Source: Clavibacter michiganensis subsp. tessellarius (lineage in GTDB: Bacteria > Actinomycetota > Actinomycetes > Actinomycetales > Microbacteriaceae). From it: 64,000 bases of DNA. Below are positions 43,046 through 51,765 of the stretch, in pieces. The translations under genes and the position numbers were made by a program. A model generated the notes under the pieces. It worked only from the letters and a program-made list of their open reading frames with translations, was not told the origin of the DNA and ran no database searches. The stretch spans positions 2,170,001-2,234,000 of the forward strand of contig NZ_CP040788.1 in assembly GCF_021922985.1 (NCBI RefSeq), given 5' to 3'. Every line of letters begins with the position of its first letter. Within the stretch, counting starts at the first letter, position 1.

Positions 43046-44248
43046 TCAGTTCGCGTGCTCCTGGAGCCAGGCGAAGGGGTCCACCGCGGTGCCGTCCGCC
43101 ATGCGGATCTCGAGGTGGAGGTGCGGGCCGGTGGACGCGCCCGTGTTGCCGACCTGGCCGATCTGCTGGCCGACCTTGACGGGGTCGCCCGCCTGCACGC
43201 GCATGGAGCCCGGCAGCATGTGGCCGTAGACGCTCGTGACGAGCTGGCCGTCGATGACGTGGTCGATGACGAGGTGCACGCCGAGGCCGGTGTCGCTGTT
43301 GACGGACTCGCGCACGACGCCGTCGGTGATCGCCTGGATGGGCGCGCCCATGCCGGGGGCGAAGTCGACGCCCTGGTGGTTGCTCGAGCAGCCGTTGGAG
43401 CAGGGGGCGATGCGCTTGCCGAAGACGCCGCTGATGGGGACGCCCGAGGCGAAGGGCCACTGGATCGTGCCGTTGATGTCGTTCGTGAAGGCCCCGGCGC
43501 CCTTGGACGTCTGCGCGAGCATGATCTGCTGCGGCGTCGTGGCCGTGAACGCGTCGTCGGTGCCGCCGACGACGACCGCCTCGGGGGCGGCGGAGAGCGC
43601 GATGCTCTGGCTGGGGATCGACGTGGCGGGCGCGTCCGTGACGACGTTCGCCTGCGCCATGTCCTGGCCGGTGAGGAACGCGGACGACGGCAGCGACGTG
43701 GCGATGGTGACCGTGGCGACGAACGCCATGGTGAGGAGCGTGAGGCCGCGCGAGGCGTTCGACCGGCGGCGACCCGCGGCGGCCTCGGGCGACGGCGCCG
43801 CGAGGGCGGGGCGCGAGGAGGCGGGGACGCGGCGGCCGCGGACCCGCACGTGCGGGGCGGCGGAGGGGACGCTCGCGCGCTTCGCGTGCACGAAGGAGGA
43901 GCGGCGCATCTCGGGCGCCGCGGCGGCGGCGCTGCGGATGCGGCGGGCGCGGGTCGCGAGCGGCACGTCGTCGGCGGTGGCGGGCTCGGCGTCCGCGGGG
44001 AGGTGCGTGGTCGGCGCGGCGGGGGCCTCGACGGCGACGTGGGCGATGCGGGGAGCGGCGGGGGCCTCCTGCGCGACGGGCGCGGGCGCGGGGGTCGACT
44101 CGGGCTCGGCGTCCGCGACGGGCTCAGCGGTGACGACGGGCTCCGCGGCGACGACGGCCTCGGCCGCCTCCGCCGCCCGGCGCTCGGCCTCGCGTCGCTC
44201 GCGTCGCGTCGAGAAGACGACCCCTGCGGTCGCGTCGGGGGTCAGCAC
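43046..44248 (-). CDS. M23-family peptidase with long N-terminal cytoplasmic region
   Basis: 400 residues. The first 165 are low-complexity Ala/Glu/Pro/Arg and presumably cytoplasmic. One membrane helix follows (LTLLTMAFVATVTIATSLPS, about 170-190), then a linker, then the M23 domain (about 270-400) with zinc motifs NHQGVDF, YGHM and HLHLEI. A pair of Cys in APCSNGCSSNH precedes the first motif. It is a cell-wall endopeptidase, probably for growth or division. The start is assigned to GTG 44248. The following 225-base gap may hold regulatory RNA. Confidence 0.87.
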   Translation of the reverse strand: MLTPDATAGVVFSTRRERREAERRAAEAAEAVVAAEPVVTAEPVADAEPESTPAPAPVAQEAPAAPRIAHVAVEAPAAPTTHLPADAEPATADDVPLATRARRIRSAAAAAPEMRRSSFVHAKRASVPSAAPHVRVRGRRVPASSRPALAAPSPEAAAGRRRSNASRGLTLLTMAFVATVTIATSLPSSAFLTGQDMAQANVVTDAPATSIPSQSIALSAAPEAVVVGGTDDAFTATTPQQIMLAQTSKGAGAFTNDINGTIQWPFASGVPISGVFGKRIAPCSNGCSSNHQGVDFAPGMGAPIQAITDGVVRESVNSDTGLGVHLVIDHVIDGQLVTSVYGHMLPGSMRVQAGDPVKVGQQIGQVGNTGASTGPHLHLEIRMADGTAVDPFAWLQEHAN

Positions 44249-44473
44249 GAGGGCCGCCGGACGGAGGACTGGGGGGCACGCGAGGCGCGGAGGACGGACA
44301 GGATCGTGGAGCTCCTAGTGCGAGGGACAGGGTGCTGCGCGGGCCGGCCGACGGGGGTCGGGGCGTGCGCGTGCGACCGGATCGAACCCGGACGCGATGT
44401 AACGGATCGGTAAAGGCTAACCGCTGGGAGGGATTCACGCCACCCGGGGGATGCGCGCGAGGGGCCGGAGGGG
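44249..44473 (-). promoter_or_regulatory. Long non-coding leader upstream of the M23 peptidase gene
   Basis: No gene fits here. The minus strand contains GGCGTGAATCCCTCCCAGCGG and GGTTAGCCTTTACCGATCCG followed by TTACATCG, around 44390-44445. The GTGAATC element and position before a wall hydrolase recall ydaO-type c-di-AMP riboswitches, but the match is partial. The GGTTA/CGTTAC repeats could instead be an MtrA-like operator. Confidence 0.3.
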
Positions 44474-45283
44474 CTAGGCGTCCGGCCGGTCCAGCCGCTC
44501 CTCGAGGGCGCGCGCGAGGTCCGGATCGGCCGCGATCAGCAGCTCGGCCGAGGCCGGTCCGCCGCCGATCCCGGTCACCCGTGCACCCGCCTCCGCCGCG
44601 ATCAGCGCGCCCGCGGCGTGGTCCCACGGCTTGAGCCCGCGCTCGAAGTACGCGTCCGTGCGGCCCGCGGCCACGTTGCAGAGGTCGAGCGACGCGGCGC
44701 CGATCCGACGGATGTCGCGCACCTCGCCGAGGAGGTCGGTGACCACGCGGCCCTGCCGGATCCGCGTCGAGGCGCCGTAGGAGAAGCCCGTGCCGACGAG
44801 CGCCAGCGACAGCGGCACGCCCGCGTTGACCGCGATGGCGCGCCCGTCGAGCTCGGCGCCGCCGCCGGCCGTCGCGGTGTAGACCTCGCCGAGGGTGGGG
44901 TTCACGACGCAGCCGGCGCGCGCGGTCCAGGTGAGCGGATCCGCCTCGCCCTCGACCACGGCGATGCTCACGGCCCACGCGGGGATGCCGTAGAGGAAGT
45001 TGACGGTGCCGTCGATGGGGTCCACGACCCAGGTGAGGCCCGACGTGCCGGACGTGCCCTCGGACTCCTCGCCGAGGAAGCCGTCGTCGGGGCGCACGTC
45101 CCGGAGCGCCTGCCGGATGAGGTCCTCGGTCTCGCGGTCCGTGTGCGTGACGATGTCCTCGGGGCTCGACTTCGACGCGGCCACCTCGACGCCCTCGCGC
45201 CGACGGCGGAGCGCGAGCTCCCCGGCGCGGACGGCGACGTCGCGGGCGATGGACAGGAGCGCGGCGTCGCCGGGGGAGGTCAT
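44474..45283 (-). CDS. Inositol monophosphatase family protein
   Basis: A 269-residue Mg2+-dependent phosphatase. Metal-site motifs: FLGEESEGT (Glu), WVVDPIDGTVNFLYGIP (DPxDGT) and KPWDHAAGALIAAEAG (WDxAAG). It could dephosphorylate inositol-1-phosphate or histidinol phosphate (SuhB/HisN type); the sequence does not decide. CAGGGT six bases before the start resembles the leaderless box with one mismatch. Confidence 0.9.
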   Translation of the reverse strand: MTSPGDAALLSIARDVAVRAGELALRRRREGVEVAASKSSPEDIVTHTDRETEDLIRQALRDVRPDDGFLGEESEGTSGTSGLTWVVDPIDGTVNFLYGIPAWAVSIAVVEGEADPLTWTARAGCVVNPTLGEVYTATAGGGAELDGRAIAVNAGVPLSLALVGTGFSYGASTRIRQGRVVTDLLGEVRDIRRIGAASLDLCNVAAGRTDAYFERGLKPWDHAAGALIAAEAGARVTGIGGGPASAELLIAADPDLARALEERLDRPDA

Positions 45284-45361
45284 GCGTCCACCCTGCCAGA
45301 GGGCCGCACCCGCCCGCCCCGAGCGCTCAGGTCGCGGGCCCGCGGGCGACGGCAGGACGGG

Positions 45362-46108
45362 TCAGGCCGGCGCGGCGCCCGTGCGCTCATCGACCGCGGG
45401 GGTCGCCGCGGCGCCCTCGCGCAGCCGCTTCCGCTCCACGCGGCGCGCGTTCCAGAGCAGCGCGACGCCCAGCACCATCAGGCCGCCCGCCGCCAGCAGC
45501 GCCCACGCACCGCCGACGTGCGTGGTGATGAGCGCGGCCACGAGCGCGCCGAGCCCCATGCAGACGATGGCGCCGATGCGGCGGGCCCACGCGGCGCCCG
45601 TGCCGCCCGCGACGCGGCTGTCGGAGGAGAGGTTCACCATCGTCATGGTCACGACGACGGTGGAGAGGTCGCGCAGGCCGATGCTCTTCACGGCCGCCGC
45701 CTGCGCGCCGAGCAGCAGCGCGAGGAAGCCGGTGATGGCGATCATCACGCCCGTGTCGAGCGCGCCGACCGCGAGCCAGACCACCGCGAGGGCGAGGGTC
45801 AGCAGGGTGCCGGTGACGAGGATCCAGACGGAGGAGCGCGGCAGGTGCACGTCGGTGGGCGCGCGGCGCGTGATGCGGGACGCGATCACCGCGCCGAGCA
45901 TGAAGGCCACGAGCGCGACGAGGTTGTTGAGCACGGGGATGTCGGCGACGCCCACCAGGCCGAAGCCGATGAAGAGCACGTTGCCGGTCATGTTGCCGGT
46001 GAAGACGCGGTCGAGGGCGAGGTAGCTCACGCCGTCGATGGCGCCCGTCGCGGTGGTCATCACGAGCAGGGCGGCGATGTAGGACCCCTCGGGCCAGGGA
46101 CGGGACAC
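45362..46108 (-). CDS. DUF1275 (YoaK-like) membrane protein, copy 1
   Basis: 248 residues, about six helices, with the family signature DGVSYLALDRVFTGNMTGNV and AAAVKSIGLRDLSTVVVTMT. The C terminus is charged. The function of DUF1275 proteins is unknown. It starts with GTG behind a gagg site. The next gene upstream is a close paralogue, so this is a tandem duplication. Confidence 0.85.
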   Translation of the reverse strand: MSRPWPEGSYIAALLVMTTATGAIDGVSYLALDRVFTGNMTGNVLFIGFGLVGVADIPVLNNLVALVAFMLGAVIASRITRRAPTDVHLPRSSVWILVTGTLLTLALAVVWLAVGALDTGVMIAITGFLALLLGAQAAAVKSIGLRDLSTVVVTMTMVNLSSDSRVAGGTGAAWARRIGAIVCMGLGALVAALITTHVGGAWALLAAGGLMVLGVALLWNARRVERKRLREGAAATPAVDERTGAAPA

Positions 46109-46201
46109 GGGTGCTCCTCGGCGGTCAGGCGGCGGTCATCCCACCCTAGAGCCGGCGGGTCCCCGTGACGGCCAGGCGCCGAGCCCGCGGAGCCCGCCGG
46201 A

Positions 46202-46921
46202 TCAGCCGGCCGCGGCCGCGGGCGCGGCCTCCCCCGCGCGCCGCCGCTCGATGCGGCGCGCGTTCGCCAGCAGGCCGACGCCGACGGCCATGAGCGTGCC
46301 CGCCACGAGCAGCGCGGTCGGGGCGCCGATGCGCGTCGTGATGACCGCGGAGACCAGCGCGCCGACCGCCATGCACGCGATCGCGCCGAACCGGCGGCCC
46401 CACGCGGCCCCCGTGCCGCCGGCGATGCGGCTGTCCGAGGAGAGGTTCACCGCGGTCATCGTCACGACCACGGTGGAGAGGTCGGACAGGCCGATGCTCC
46501 GCACGGCGGCCGCCTGCGCGCCGAGCAGCAGCGAGAAGAGCCCGGTGACGACGATCATCACGCCCTTCTCGAGCGTGCCCACGGCGGACCAGAGCCCCGC
46601 GAGCGCGAAGGTCAGCACGGTGTTCACCACGAGGATCCACACGGCCGACCGCGGCAGGTGCAGGTCCGTGGGCGCGCGGCACGTGATGCGGGACGCGATG
46701 ACCGCGCCGGCCATGAAGGCCAGCAGCGCGACGAGGTTGTTGAGCACGGGGACGCCGTCGACGCCCACCAGGCCGAACCCGATGAAGATGACGTTGCCGG
46801 TCATGTTGCCGGTGAACACGCGGTCGAGCGCGAGGTAGCTGACGCCGTCGACGGCGCCGGTCGCGGCGGTCAGGATGAGCAGGGCGGCGACGTACGCGCC
46901 CTCGGGCCAGCGTCGGGGCAT
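46202..46921 (-). CDS. DUF1275 (YoaK-like) membrane protein, copy 2
   Basis: 239 residues, colinear with and very similar to the downstream copy (DGVSYLALDRVFTGNMTGNV is identical), differing mainly in helix residues and the tail. It starts with ATG behind gagg. The 93-base gap between copies has no terminator, so both are probably co-transcribed. A hairpin at 46951-46971 separates them from the aldo/keto reductase gene. Confidence 0.85.
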   Translation of the reverse strand: MPRRWPEGAYVAALLILTAATGAVDGVSYLALDRVFTGNMTGNVIFIGFGLVGVDGVPVLNNLVALLAFMAGAVIASRITCRAPTDLHLPRSAVWILVVNTVLTFALAGLWSAVGTLEKGVMIVVTGLFSLLLGAQAAAVRSIGLSDLSTVVVTMTAVNLSSDSRIAGGTGAAWGRRFGAIACMAVGALVSAVITTRIGAPTALLVAGTLMAVGVGLLANARRIERRRAGEAAPAAAAG

Positions 46922-46950
46922 GGGGAGGCTCCTCGATGTCGGGACGATTG

Positions 46951-46971
46951 GCGCCCCAAAATAGGGGGCGC
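46951..46971. terminator. Hairpin with A-rich loop after the aldo/keto reductase gene
   Basis: GCGCCCC / GGGGCGC around AAAATAG, 20 bases past the reductase stop on the minus strand. Confidence 0.6.
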
Positions 46972-46990
46972 TCCTCCGTGCCCCCTGGGA

Positions 46991-47977
46991 TCAGGCGATC
47001 CCCTCCCGAGCCGCCCGCGCCGCGGCGGACGCGAGCCGCGACACCTCCTCGTCGTCGAGCTCGAGCTGCCCGGCGGGCATCAGCTGCCGGATCTGCCGGA
47101 CGGTGCGCGCGCCGACGAGCGCGCTCGCGACGCCGCGTCGCCCGAGCACCCACGCGATGGCGACCTCGGCGACCGTGACGCCGCGCATCCGCGCGACCTC
47201 CTCGGCGGCGCGCACCGTGGCGTGCCCGCCCGGCGTCATGTACTGCTCGGCGTCGAGCGCCCGGGCGGACGGCACCGCGGGCGCCCCGGGCAGGTACTTG
47301 CCCGTCAGGAATCCCTTGGCGAGCACGCTGTGCGCGACGAGGCCGACGCCCTCCTGCCGCACGAGGGCCTGCATCCGCCCCTCGGCGCGGTCGCGGGCGA
47401 GGAGGCTGTACTCCTCCTGCACCACGCCGACGGGCACGGCGCCGGATCCGTGCGCCAGCGCGAGCGCCTGCTCCAGCCGCTCGGGGGTGAAGCCCGAGAC
47501 GCCGACGAGCCGGGCCTTGCCGTCCTTCACCAGGTCGGACAGCGCGGCGACGGTCTCCTCGAGCGGCGTGCGGGTGTCGTCGAGGTGCGCGTGCACGACG
47601 TCGACGTGATCCGTCCGGAGGCGCCGCAGCGACGCGTCGACCCCGCGGCGCACGGACGCGGCGGACGTGCCCGGCGCGTCCCGGCTCTTGCCGACCTTGG
47701 TGCCGACGACGACCTGGTCGCGGCAGCCGCGCGCGGCGAGCCAGCCGCCGATGATCGCCTCCGACTCCCCGCCCGCGTGGCCGGACACCCACTGCGAGTA
47801 GGAGGAGGCGGTGTCGACGAAGGTGCCGCCCTCCTCGCGGTAGGCGTCGAGGATCGCCCACGCCTCCTCGCGGTCGGCGGTCCAGCCGAAGCCGCTCGTG
47901 CCGAGGCCGAGGGTGGAGACGACGACGCCGGAGGTGCCGAGGGCACGCGTCGAGGGGCCGGGGGCGGCGGGGAACAT
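46991..47977 (-). CDS. Aldo/keto reductase, second paralogue
   Basis: 328 residues, with GLGTSGFGWTADREEAWAILDA, FVDTASSYSQW (catalytic Asp/Tyr), VVGTKVGKS (Lys) and VGARTVRQIRQL. It shares layout with the reductase at 40123-41061. The ATG at 47977 lacks a strong ribosome site, so the start is uncertain, but upstream residues look non-coding. The substrate is unknown. Confidence 0.85.
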   Translation of the reverse strand: MFPAAPGPSTRALGTSGVVVSTLGLGTSGFGWTADREEAWAILDAYREEGGTFVDTASSYSQWVSGHAGGESEAIIGGWLAARGCRDQVVVGTKVGKSRDAPGTSAASVRRGVDASLRRLRTDHVDVVHAHLDDTRTPLEETVAALSDLVKDGKARLVGVSGFTPERLEQALALAHGSGAVPVGVVQEEYSLLARDRAEGRMQALVRQEGVGLVAHSVLAKGFLTGKYLPGAPAVPSARALDAEQYMTPGGHATVRAAEEVARMRGVTVAEVAIAWVLGRRGVASALVGARTVRQIRQLMPAGQLELDDEEVSRLASAAARAAREGIA

Positions 47978-48056
47978 CGGTGGTGGATCCAGGTCGTCGG
48001 GCGCGCGGGCGACACTGCCGGCGCGGGCGGGCCCCGACGGATGCGGCGGGGCAGAC

Positions 48057-48084
48057 GAACGGCCCCGCGCGAGCGGGGCCGTTC
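48057..48084. terminator. 12-bp perfect hairpin with GCGA tetraloop after tRNA-Tyr
   Basis: gaacggccccgc / gcggggccgttc, 8 bases past the tRNA-Tyr 3' end on the minus strand. Confidence 0.85.
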
Positions 48085-48091
48085 CGTGCGG

Positions 48092-48173
48092 TGGCGAGTG
48101 AGGGATTCGAACCCCCGAAGGCTGAGCCGTCTGATTTACAGTCAGATCCCTTTGGCCGCTAGGGTAACTCGCC
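48092..48173 (-). tRNA. tRNA-Tyr (anticodon GTA)
   Basis: 82 nt on the minus strand with a long variable arm. Acceptor GGCGAGT pairs with ACTCGCC, anticodon loop CTGTAAA gives GTA, T-loop GTTCGAATC, discriminator A. Confidence 0.95.
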
Positions 48174-48417
48174 ATGCGCACCCGACCTGTGTGATCACGG
48201 ACCGGAGACGCTCGTCGATGATAGCGGGCGCCGGCCCGGGAACCGAAATCCCGGCCCGGGCCGCCGCCGCCTCGCCGAGCTAGGCGGACGGCGGACGACG
48301 GCGGTGGGGTGGGGTGGACCCGGCCGCGACGGGCGCGACCGGGGCTGACGACGGACGCCTAGCGGTTCCCCGGCGTCACCGGCGTCGCCGAGCGGCGATC
48401 CGCACCGTCGCCGACCG

Positions 48418-49281
48418 TCACGACGAAGGGGCCAATGCGTACGTGTACTGCATCTCCGAGATGAATCCCGTCAGAGGCACGTAGTACATGACCCTCGAGT
48501 CGTAATGGGGCTGGGATTGCACCATCCCGCCGTGGAGGATCCCGTAGATCGTGACGCCTGCGGTGTCCGCGCCGTCGGCGTTCGGGTCGCTGAAGATGGG
48601 AGCGCCGGAGTCGCCGGGGGCAGCGCCGCTGAGGGAGTTCCGCAGCGTCCTCAAGTACGCCCCGGGATTCCCGTACTTCGACCAGAGACAGCTGTAGTCC
48701 GTGGTCGCCCCGCTGTGACAGGCCCAGTTCACGCTCGCGGGCATCTCCTCCGCCAACTGCAGGACGGGGACGGCGCCGACGGCGCGGAGGCGCTGCGAAT
48801 AGGTGAGCACGGCGCTGAAGGCACGCGGCACGTAGTGGTAGTTGATGTAGTACACGGTGTGGGACCCCGACCCGGTGTGATGCCGCATGGGCACGGCCTT
48901 GGGGGGCACGGTGACGATCATCATGTCGTAGGCGTTCGACACCCACGAGACCTCCCCGACCATGTGGCCGTTGACGTCGACCCGGTCATAGCGATCGCCG
49001 CAGTGCGCGGTGGTGGTGACATACCGCGTGGCCCGTTCGTAGGGGGTGGCGTTCGCCCGGAGCCCCCGCTTCGTCAGGACGAACCCCGCCGTGCAGCTCT
49101 TCGTCTGTCGAGAGCTCGCGTTGAGGACCTGCAGCTGCGTGCCGCCGACGATGCGGTCGCCGTTCAGACGCTCCGGCTCGGTCGCCGAGGCTCGATCCGC
49201 GCCCACCATGCCGAGCCCCGAGACCAGCGCCAGGATGACCAGGGCGGAGGACAACCGGCCCCAGAGGCCGAGGCGTCTCAT
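48418..49281 (-). CDS. Secreted chymotrypsin-type serine protease (Pat-1/Chp-like)
   Basis: 287 residues with a Sec signal peptide (helix SSALVILALVSGLGMVG, probable cleavage after DRASA near 33). The catalytic triad is visible: His 93 in TTAHCGD, Asp 119 in NAYDMMIV, Ser 225 in PGDSGAP. Cys pairs (KSCTAG with AHCGD; WACHSG with YSCLW) suggest two disulfides. This layout matches the Pat-1/Chp/Ppa extracellular proteases of Clavibacter, some of which are virulence factors on plants. ATG 49281 has a gggag site. Two decayed paralogue fragments lie upstream. Confidence 0.82.
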   Translation of the reverse strand: MRRLGLWGRLSSALVILALVSGLGMVGADRASATEPERLNGDRIVGGTQLQVLNASSRQTKSCTAGFVLTKRGLRANATPYERATRYVTTTAHCGDRYDRVDVNGHMVGEVSWVSNAYDMMIVTVPPKAVPMRHHTGSGSHTVYYINYHYVPRAFSAVLTYSQRLRAVGAVPVLQLAEEMPASVNWACHSGATTDYSCLWSKYGNPGAYLRTLRNSLSGAAPGDSGAPIFSDPNADGADTAGVTIYGILHGGMVQSQPHYDSRVMYYVPLTGFISEMQYTYALAPSS

Positions 49282-49427
49282 AGGTCGGCTCCCGTGATGA
49301 GGGCGCCAGCGGCACCTGCGCTGGTCGTCGTCGCGATCGATGGTCGTGGCATGGGGGACTCCTGTCTGGGCGTGGTCGTGCGATGGATGCGCGTTTCGTG
49401 TGGCAGGGAGGTCGCCGAGGGACCGCG

Positions 49428-49613
49428 GGTGTGCCGGATGGGCACCCGCTGCGTCGGGCTGGCATGCGCCCGGAGACCCCTCTCGGCCATCACGAACCCC
49501 GCCGTGCGGAACCCGGCTCCGTGGTGGTCCGTCCGGCGGACGAGCGACCGGGTGCTCCCGAACACGTGATCGCTGTCCGGCCGCTGCGGATCGGTCGCGG
49601 AGGCGGACGCGAC
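49428..49613 (-). pseudogene. N-terminal remnant of a Pat-1/Chp-like protease
   Basis: On the minus strand this stretch reads ASATDPQRPDSDHVFGSTRS and FRTAGFVMAERGLRAHASPT, which aligns with ASATEPERLNGDRIVGGTQL and CTAGFVLTKRGLRANATPY of the intact protease just downstream. The signal peptide, catalytic His, Asp and Ser are missing. The surrounding open frame (to 49278) runs into non-homologous sequence and overlaps the intact gene's start by ATGA. Confidence 0.75.
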
Positions 49614-49716
49614 GGTCACGGGATCGAGCGTGTCCACGAGGCGGATCACCGTCGGCACCCTCACCGACCACCGCCGCGCACCGGAGCCGAACCCGAGGAT
49701 CCGCCCTGTCGCCGCT

Positions 49717-50400
49717 CTATTCGGCATCGCCGTCCATCGACTGCTCGAGGCTGGAGACGACGGGGAAAGCAGCATCCGGCGCCGGAGCCACGGACTCGAT
49801 GATGTCGGAACCGTCCACGCGGAGGACCGCGTCGACCGCCGCACCGTTCGCATCCACGGCCTCCGGAGCGAGGAACCGGGTCCCCACCTGGGCGTCCGCG
49901 TCCTCCACCGCGACGGAGCCGTCGTCGCGGACGACCGCATGGAAGCCGTCCGGGATGGTGACGGAGAAGCGGTACTCCATCGCCGAATCCGCCGACGGCA
50001 CACGCGTCAGCACCTGCATGCCCGTGTCCTCGCTGAAGCCGGAGAGCACGGTGTCGTCGACACGGGTGGAGACCACCGCAGCCCCGGAGCCGTGGAAGAG
50101 GCCCCCGGGGACCGTGGCCGGATCGACGGCATCGTCCGTCCCGTCTCCGGGCAGCGAGAGGGCGAACGCGTCGGGCGACGCCGTCCCGTCGTCCGGGGGC
50201 GTGTCCGACGAGGATGGATCCGGCTGCTCCGGGACGAGCTCCGCGGACTGATCACCGGCGGGCGTCGACCCCGGCCCCTCATCGCCGGTGGACGGACCCT
50301 TCTCCTCAGCGGCATGCGCCACCCCCACCGAGAGGGCGCCCACGACGATGACGCCCGCGGCGCCTGCGAGGGTCCACTTCCCGACTGTTCGACTTCTCAT
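49717..50400 (-). CDS. Secreted protein of unknown function
   Basis: 227 residues with a signal peptide (basic start MRSRTVGKWTLAGAAG, cleavage near VAHA, about 30). An acidic Pro/Asp/Ser linker covers about 32-75. The C-terminal domain contains MEYRFSVTIPDGFHAVVRD and GSVAVEDADAQVGTRFLAPE, a beta-rich module often found before other domains in actinobacterial secreted proteins. A strong aaggag site precedes the ATG. It is placed among protease fragments and may be exported with, or act upon, the same host environment. Confidence 0.72.
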   Translation of the reverse strand: MRSRTVGKWTLAGAAGVIVVGALSVGVAHAAEEKGPSTGDEGPGSTPAGDQSAELVPEQPDPSSSDTPPDDGTASPDAFALSLPGDGTDDAVDPATVPGGLFHGSGAAVVSTRVDDTVLSGFSEDTGMQVLTRVPSADSAMEYRFSVTIPDGFHAVVRDDGSVAVEDADAQVGTRFLAPEAVDANGAAVDAVLRVDGSDIIESVAPAPDAAFPVVSSLEQSMDGDAE

Positions 50401-50521
50401 GTGAGACTCCTTGTCATGTGAAACTCCTTTTTCCTGTGCGTGATCGCGCGTGATGCGCGGGTTCTCTTCGAGGTGGGACGCATTGGTGCGGCATTACCGT
50501 GCCGTGCCGTGCCGGACACGG

Positions 50522-50850
50522 GCGGATCCGCGATATGACGACGTGGTGGAGCTTGTGGAGGTCGTCCATTTCTCGGGCCGAGATGATTCCGTACGCAGCG
50601 ACTCCGTTCGGATTCGCCCCGTCAGCGTCCGGGTCGCTCAACACCGGCCCACCGGAATCGCCGGACATCGACCCGCTGGCGCCGGTTAGGGCCCCGTCCG
50701 GTGGTCCGACACGGGAACGATCCCGGCGGACTCCCCCATATCCGGATGCTCCACTTCGAGCGGTGGACGCGATGGCCTCCATGGCCATCACCCCGCAGCT
50801 CCCCCGATGCCCCGCCCCCTGATCGCAATTCCCAATGTGAACCCCTCCTG
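50522..50850 (-). pseudogene. C-terminal remnant of a Pat-1/Chp-like protease
   Basis: The minus strand reads SMSGDSGGPVLSDPDADGAN with PNGVAAYGIIS, aligning with the Ser-containing part of the intact protease (PGDSGAPIFSDPNADGAD). Farther upstream CDQGAGHRGSC matches CHSGATTDYSC with the same Cys spacing. No start, signal peptide, His or Asp box remains in frame. It is a truncated gene copy. Confidence 0.72.
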
Positions 50851-51180
50851 ATGCGTCCTGTGTGCACGGTAAAGGCGGCGGTGGGGCGTGGGGGCGAGAT
50901 ATCCACACGCGGCACGGATGTCCGGATGCACGCACCTGAATACCTCGCACCCCATTTTCCTTGGGGCCCGGAATTCCCGGATGGGACGGCTTCCCGAGGC
51001 GCGGGAACAGCCGTTCCCGCATCGGCATCACGCAGTCGGTCCGAATCCGATGCCTCCGCCGGGCCGGGTATCCACGTTCCGCGAGCCCGGCGATTCACGC
51101 CGCGGAGCCGCTCGACGCTCCGCGTCGCGACTCCGGCCTCCTGCCGTTACCCTCGACACAGCCAACGGAAGGAGTCCATC
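50851..51180. other. Gene-free, lower-GC stretch before yajQ
   Basis: 330 bases between the protease remnant and yajQ with no supportable ORF. It includes short AT-rich words and an imperfect gggcccggaattcccg palindrome, and is probably decayed DNA. Confidence 0.5.
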
Positions 51181-51666
51181 GTGGACAGCTCGTTCGACGT
51201 CGTCAGCAAGGTCGACCGCATGGAGGCGGACAACGCCGTCCACCAGACCCAGAAGGAGGTTGAGCAGCGCTACGACTTCAAGAACGTGGGCGCCTCCATC
51301 GAGTGGAGCGGCGACACCATCCTCATGAAGGCCTCCAGCGAGGAGCGCGTGAAGGCGATCCTCGACGTGCTGCAGTCGAAGATGATCAAGCGCGGCATCG
51401 GCCTCAAGAGCCTCGAGGAGGGCGAGCCCTTCGCCTCCGGCAAGGAGTACCGCATCGAAGTCACCCTGAAGCAGGGCATCGACCAGGCGAACGCGAAGAA
51501 GCTCGGCAAGATCATCCGCGACGAGGGCCCCAAGGGCATCAAGAGCCGCGTCGAGGGCGACGAGCTCCGCGTCTCGAGCAAGAGCCGCGACGAGCTGCAG
51601 CAGACCATCGCGCTGCTCAAGGGCGCGGACGTCGACCTCGACCTGCAGTTCGTCAACTTCCGCTGA
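51181..51666 (+). CDS. yajQ: YajQ-family nucleotide-binding protein
   Basis: 161 residues from GTG 51181 (ggaaggag site), starting DSSFDVVSKVDRMEADNAV. Family motifs: YDFKNVGASIEW, KMIKRGIGLKSLE, GIKSRVEGDELRVSSKSRDE, and the terminal LQFVNFR. YajQ proteins bind nucleotides; in Xanthomonas the homologue binds c-di-GMP. A much longer upstream frame is non-coding. Confidence 0.93.
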   Translation: MDSSFDVVSKVDRMEADNAVHQTQKEVEQRYDFKNVGASIEWSGDTILMKASSEERVKAILDVLQSKMIKRGIGLKSLEEGEPFASGKEYRIEVTLKQGIDQANAKKLGKIIRDEGPKGIKSRVEGDELRVSSKSRDELQQTIALLKGADVDLDLQFVNFR

Positions 51667-51765
51667 TCCGCCTGCCCGCCGGGGGCCGCCCGGCGCCCGC
51701 GGCGGCCGTGTCCGCCCGGCGCCTGACCCGTCGGCGGAGGGGCGCCGCCGGATAGACTCCGGCTG

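Noticed and set aside
48359..48946. 195-codon minus-strand frame overlapping the protease
   Set aside because: It is out of frame with the protease, Arg-rich and lacks a signal peptide or motif; the protease frame carries the complete triad.
50701..51180. Long N-terminal extension of YajQ
   Set aside because: The sequence before GTG 51181 is unlike the family, overlaps a protease remnant, and a strong ribosome site sits just before 51181.
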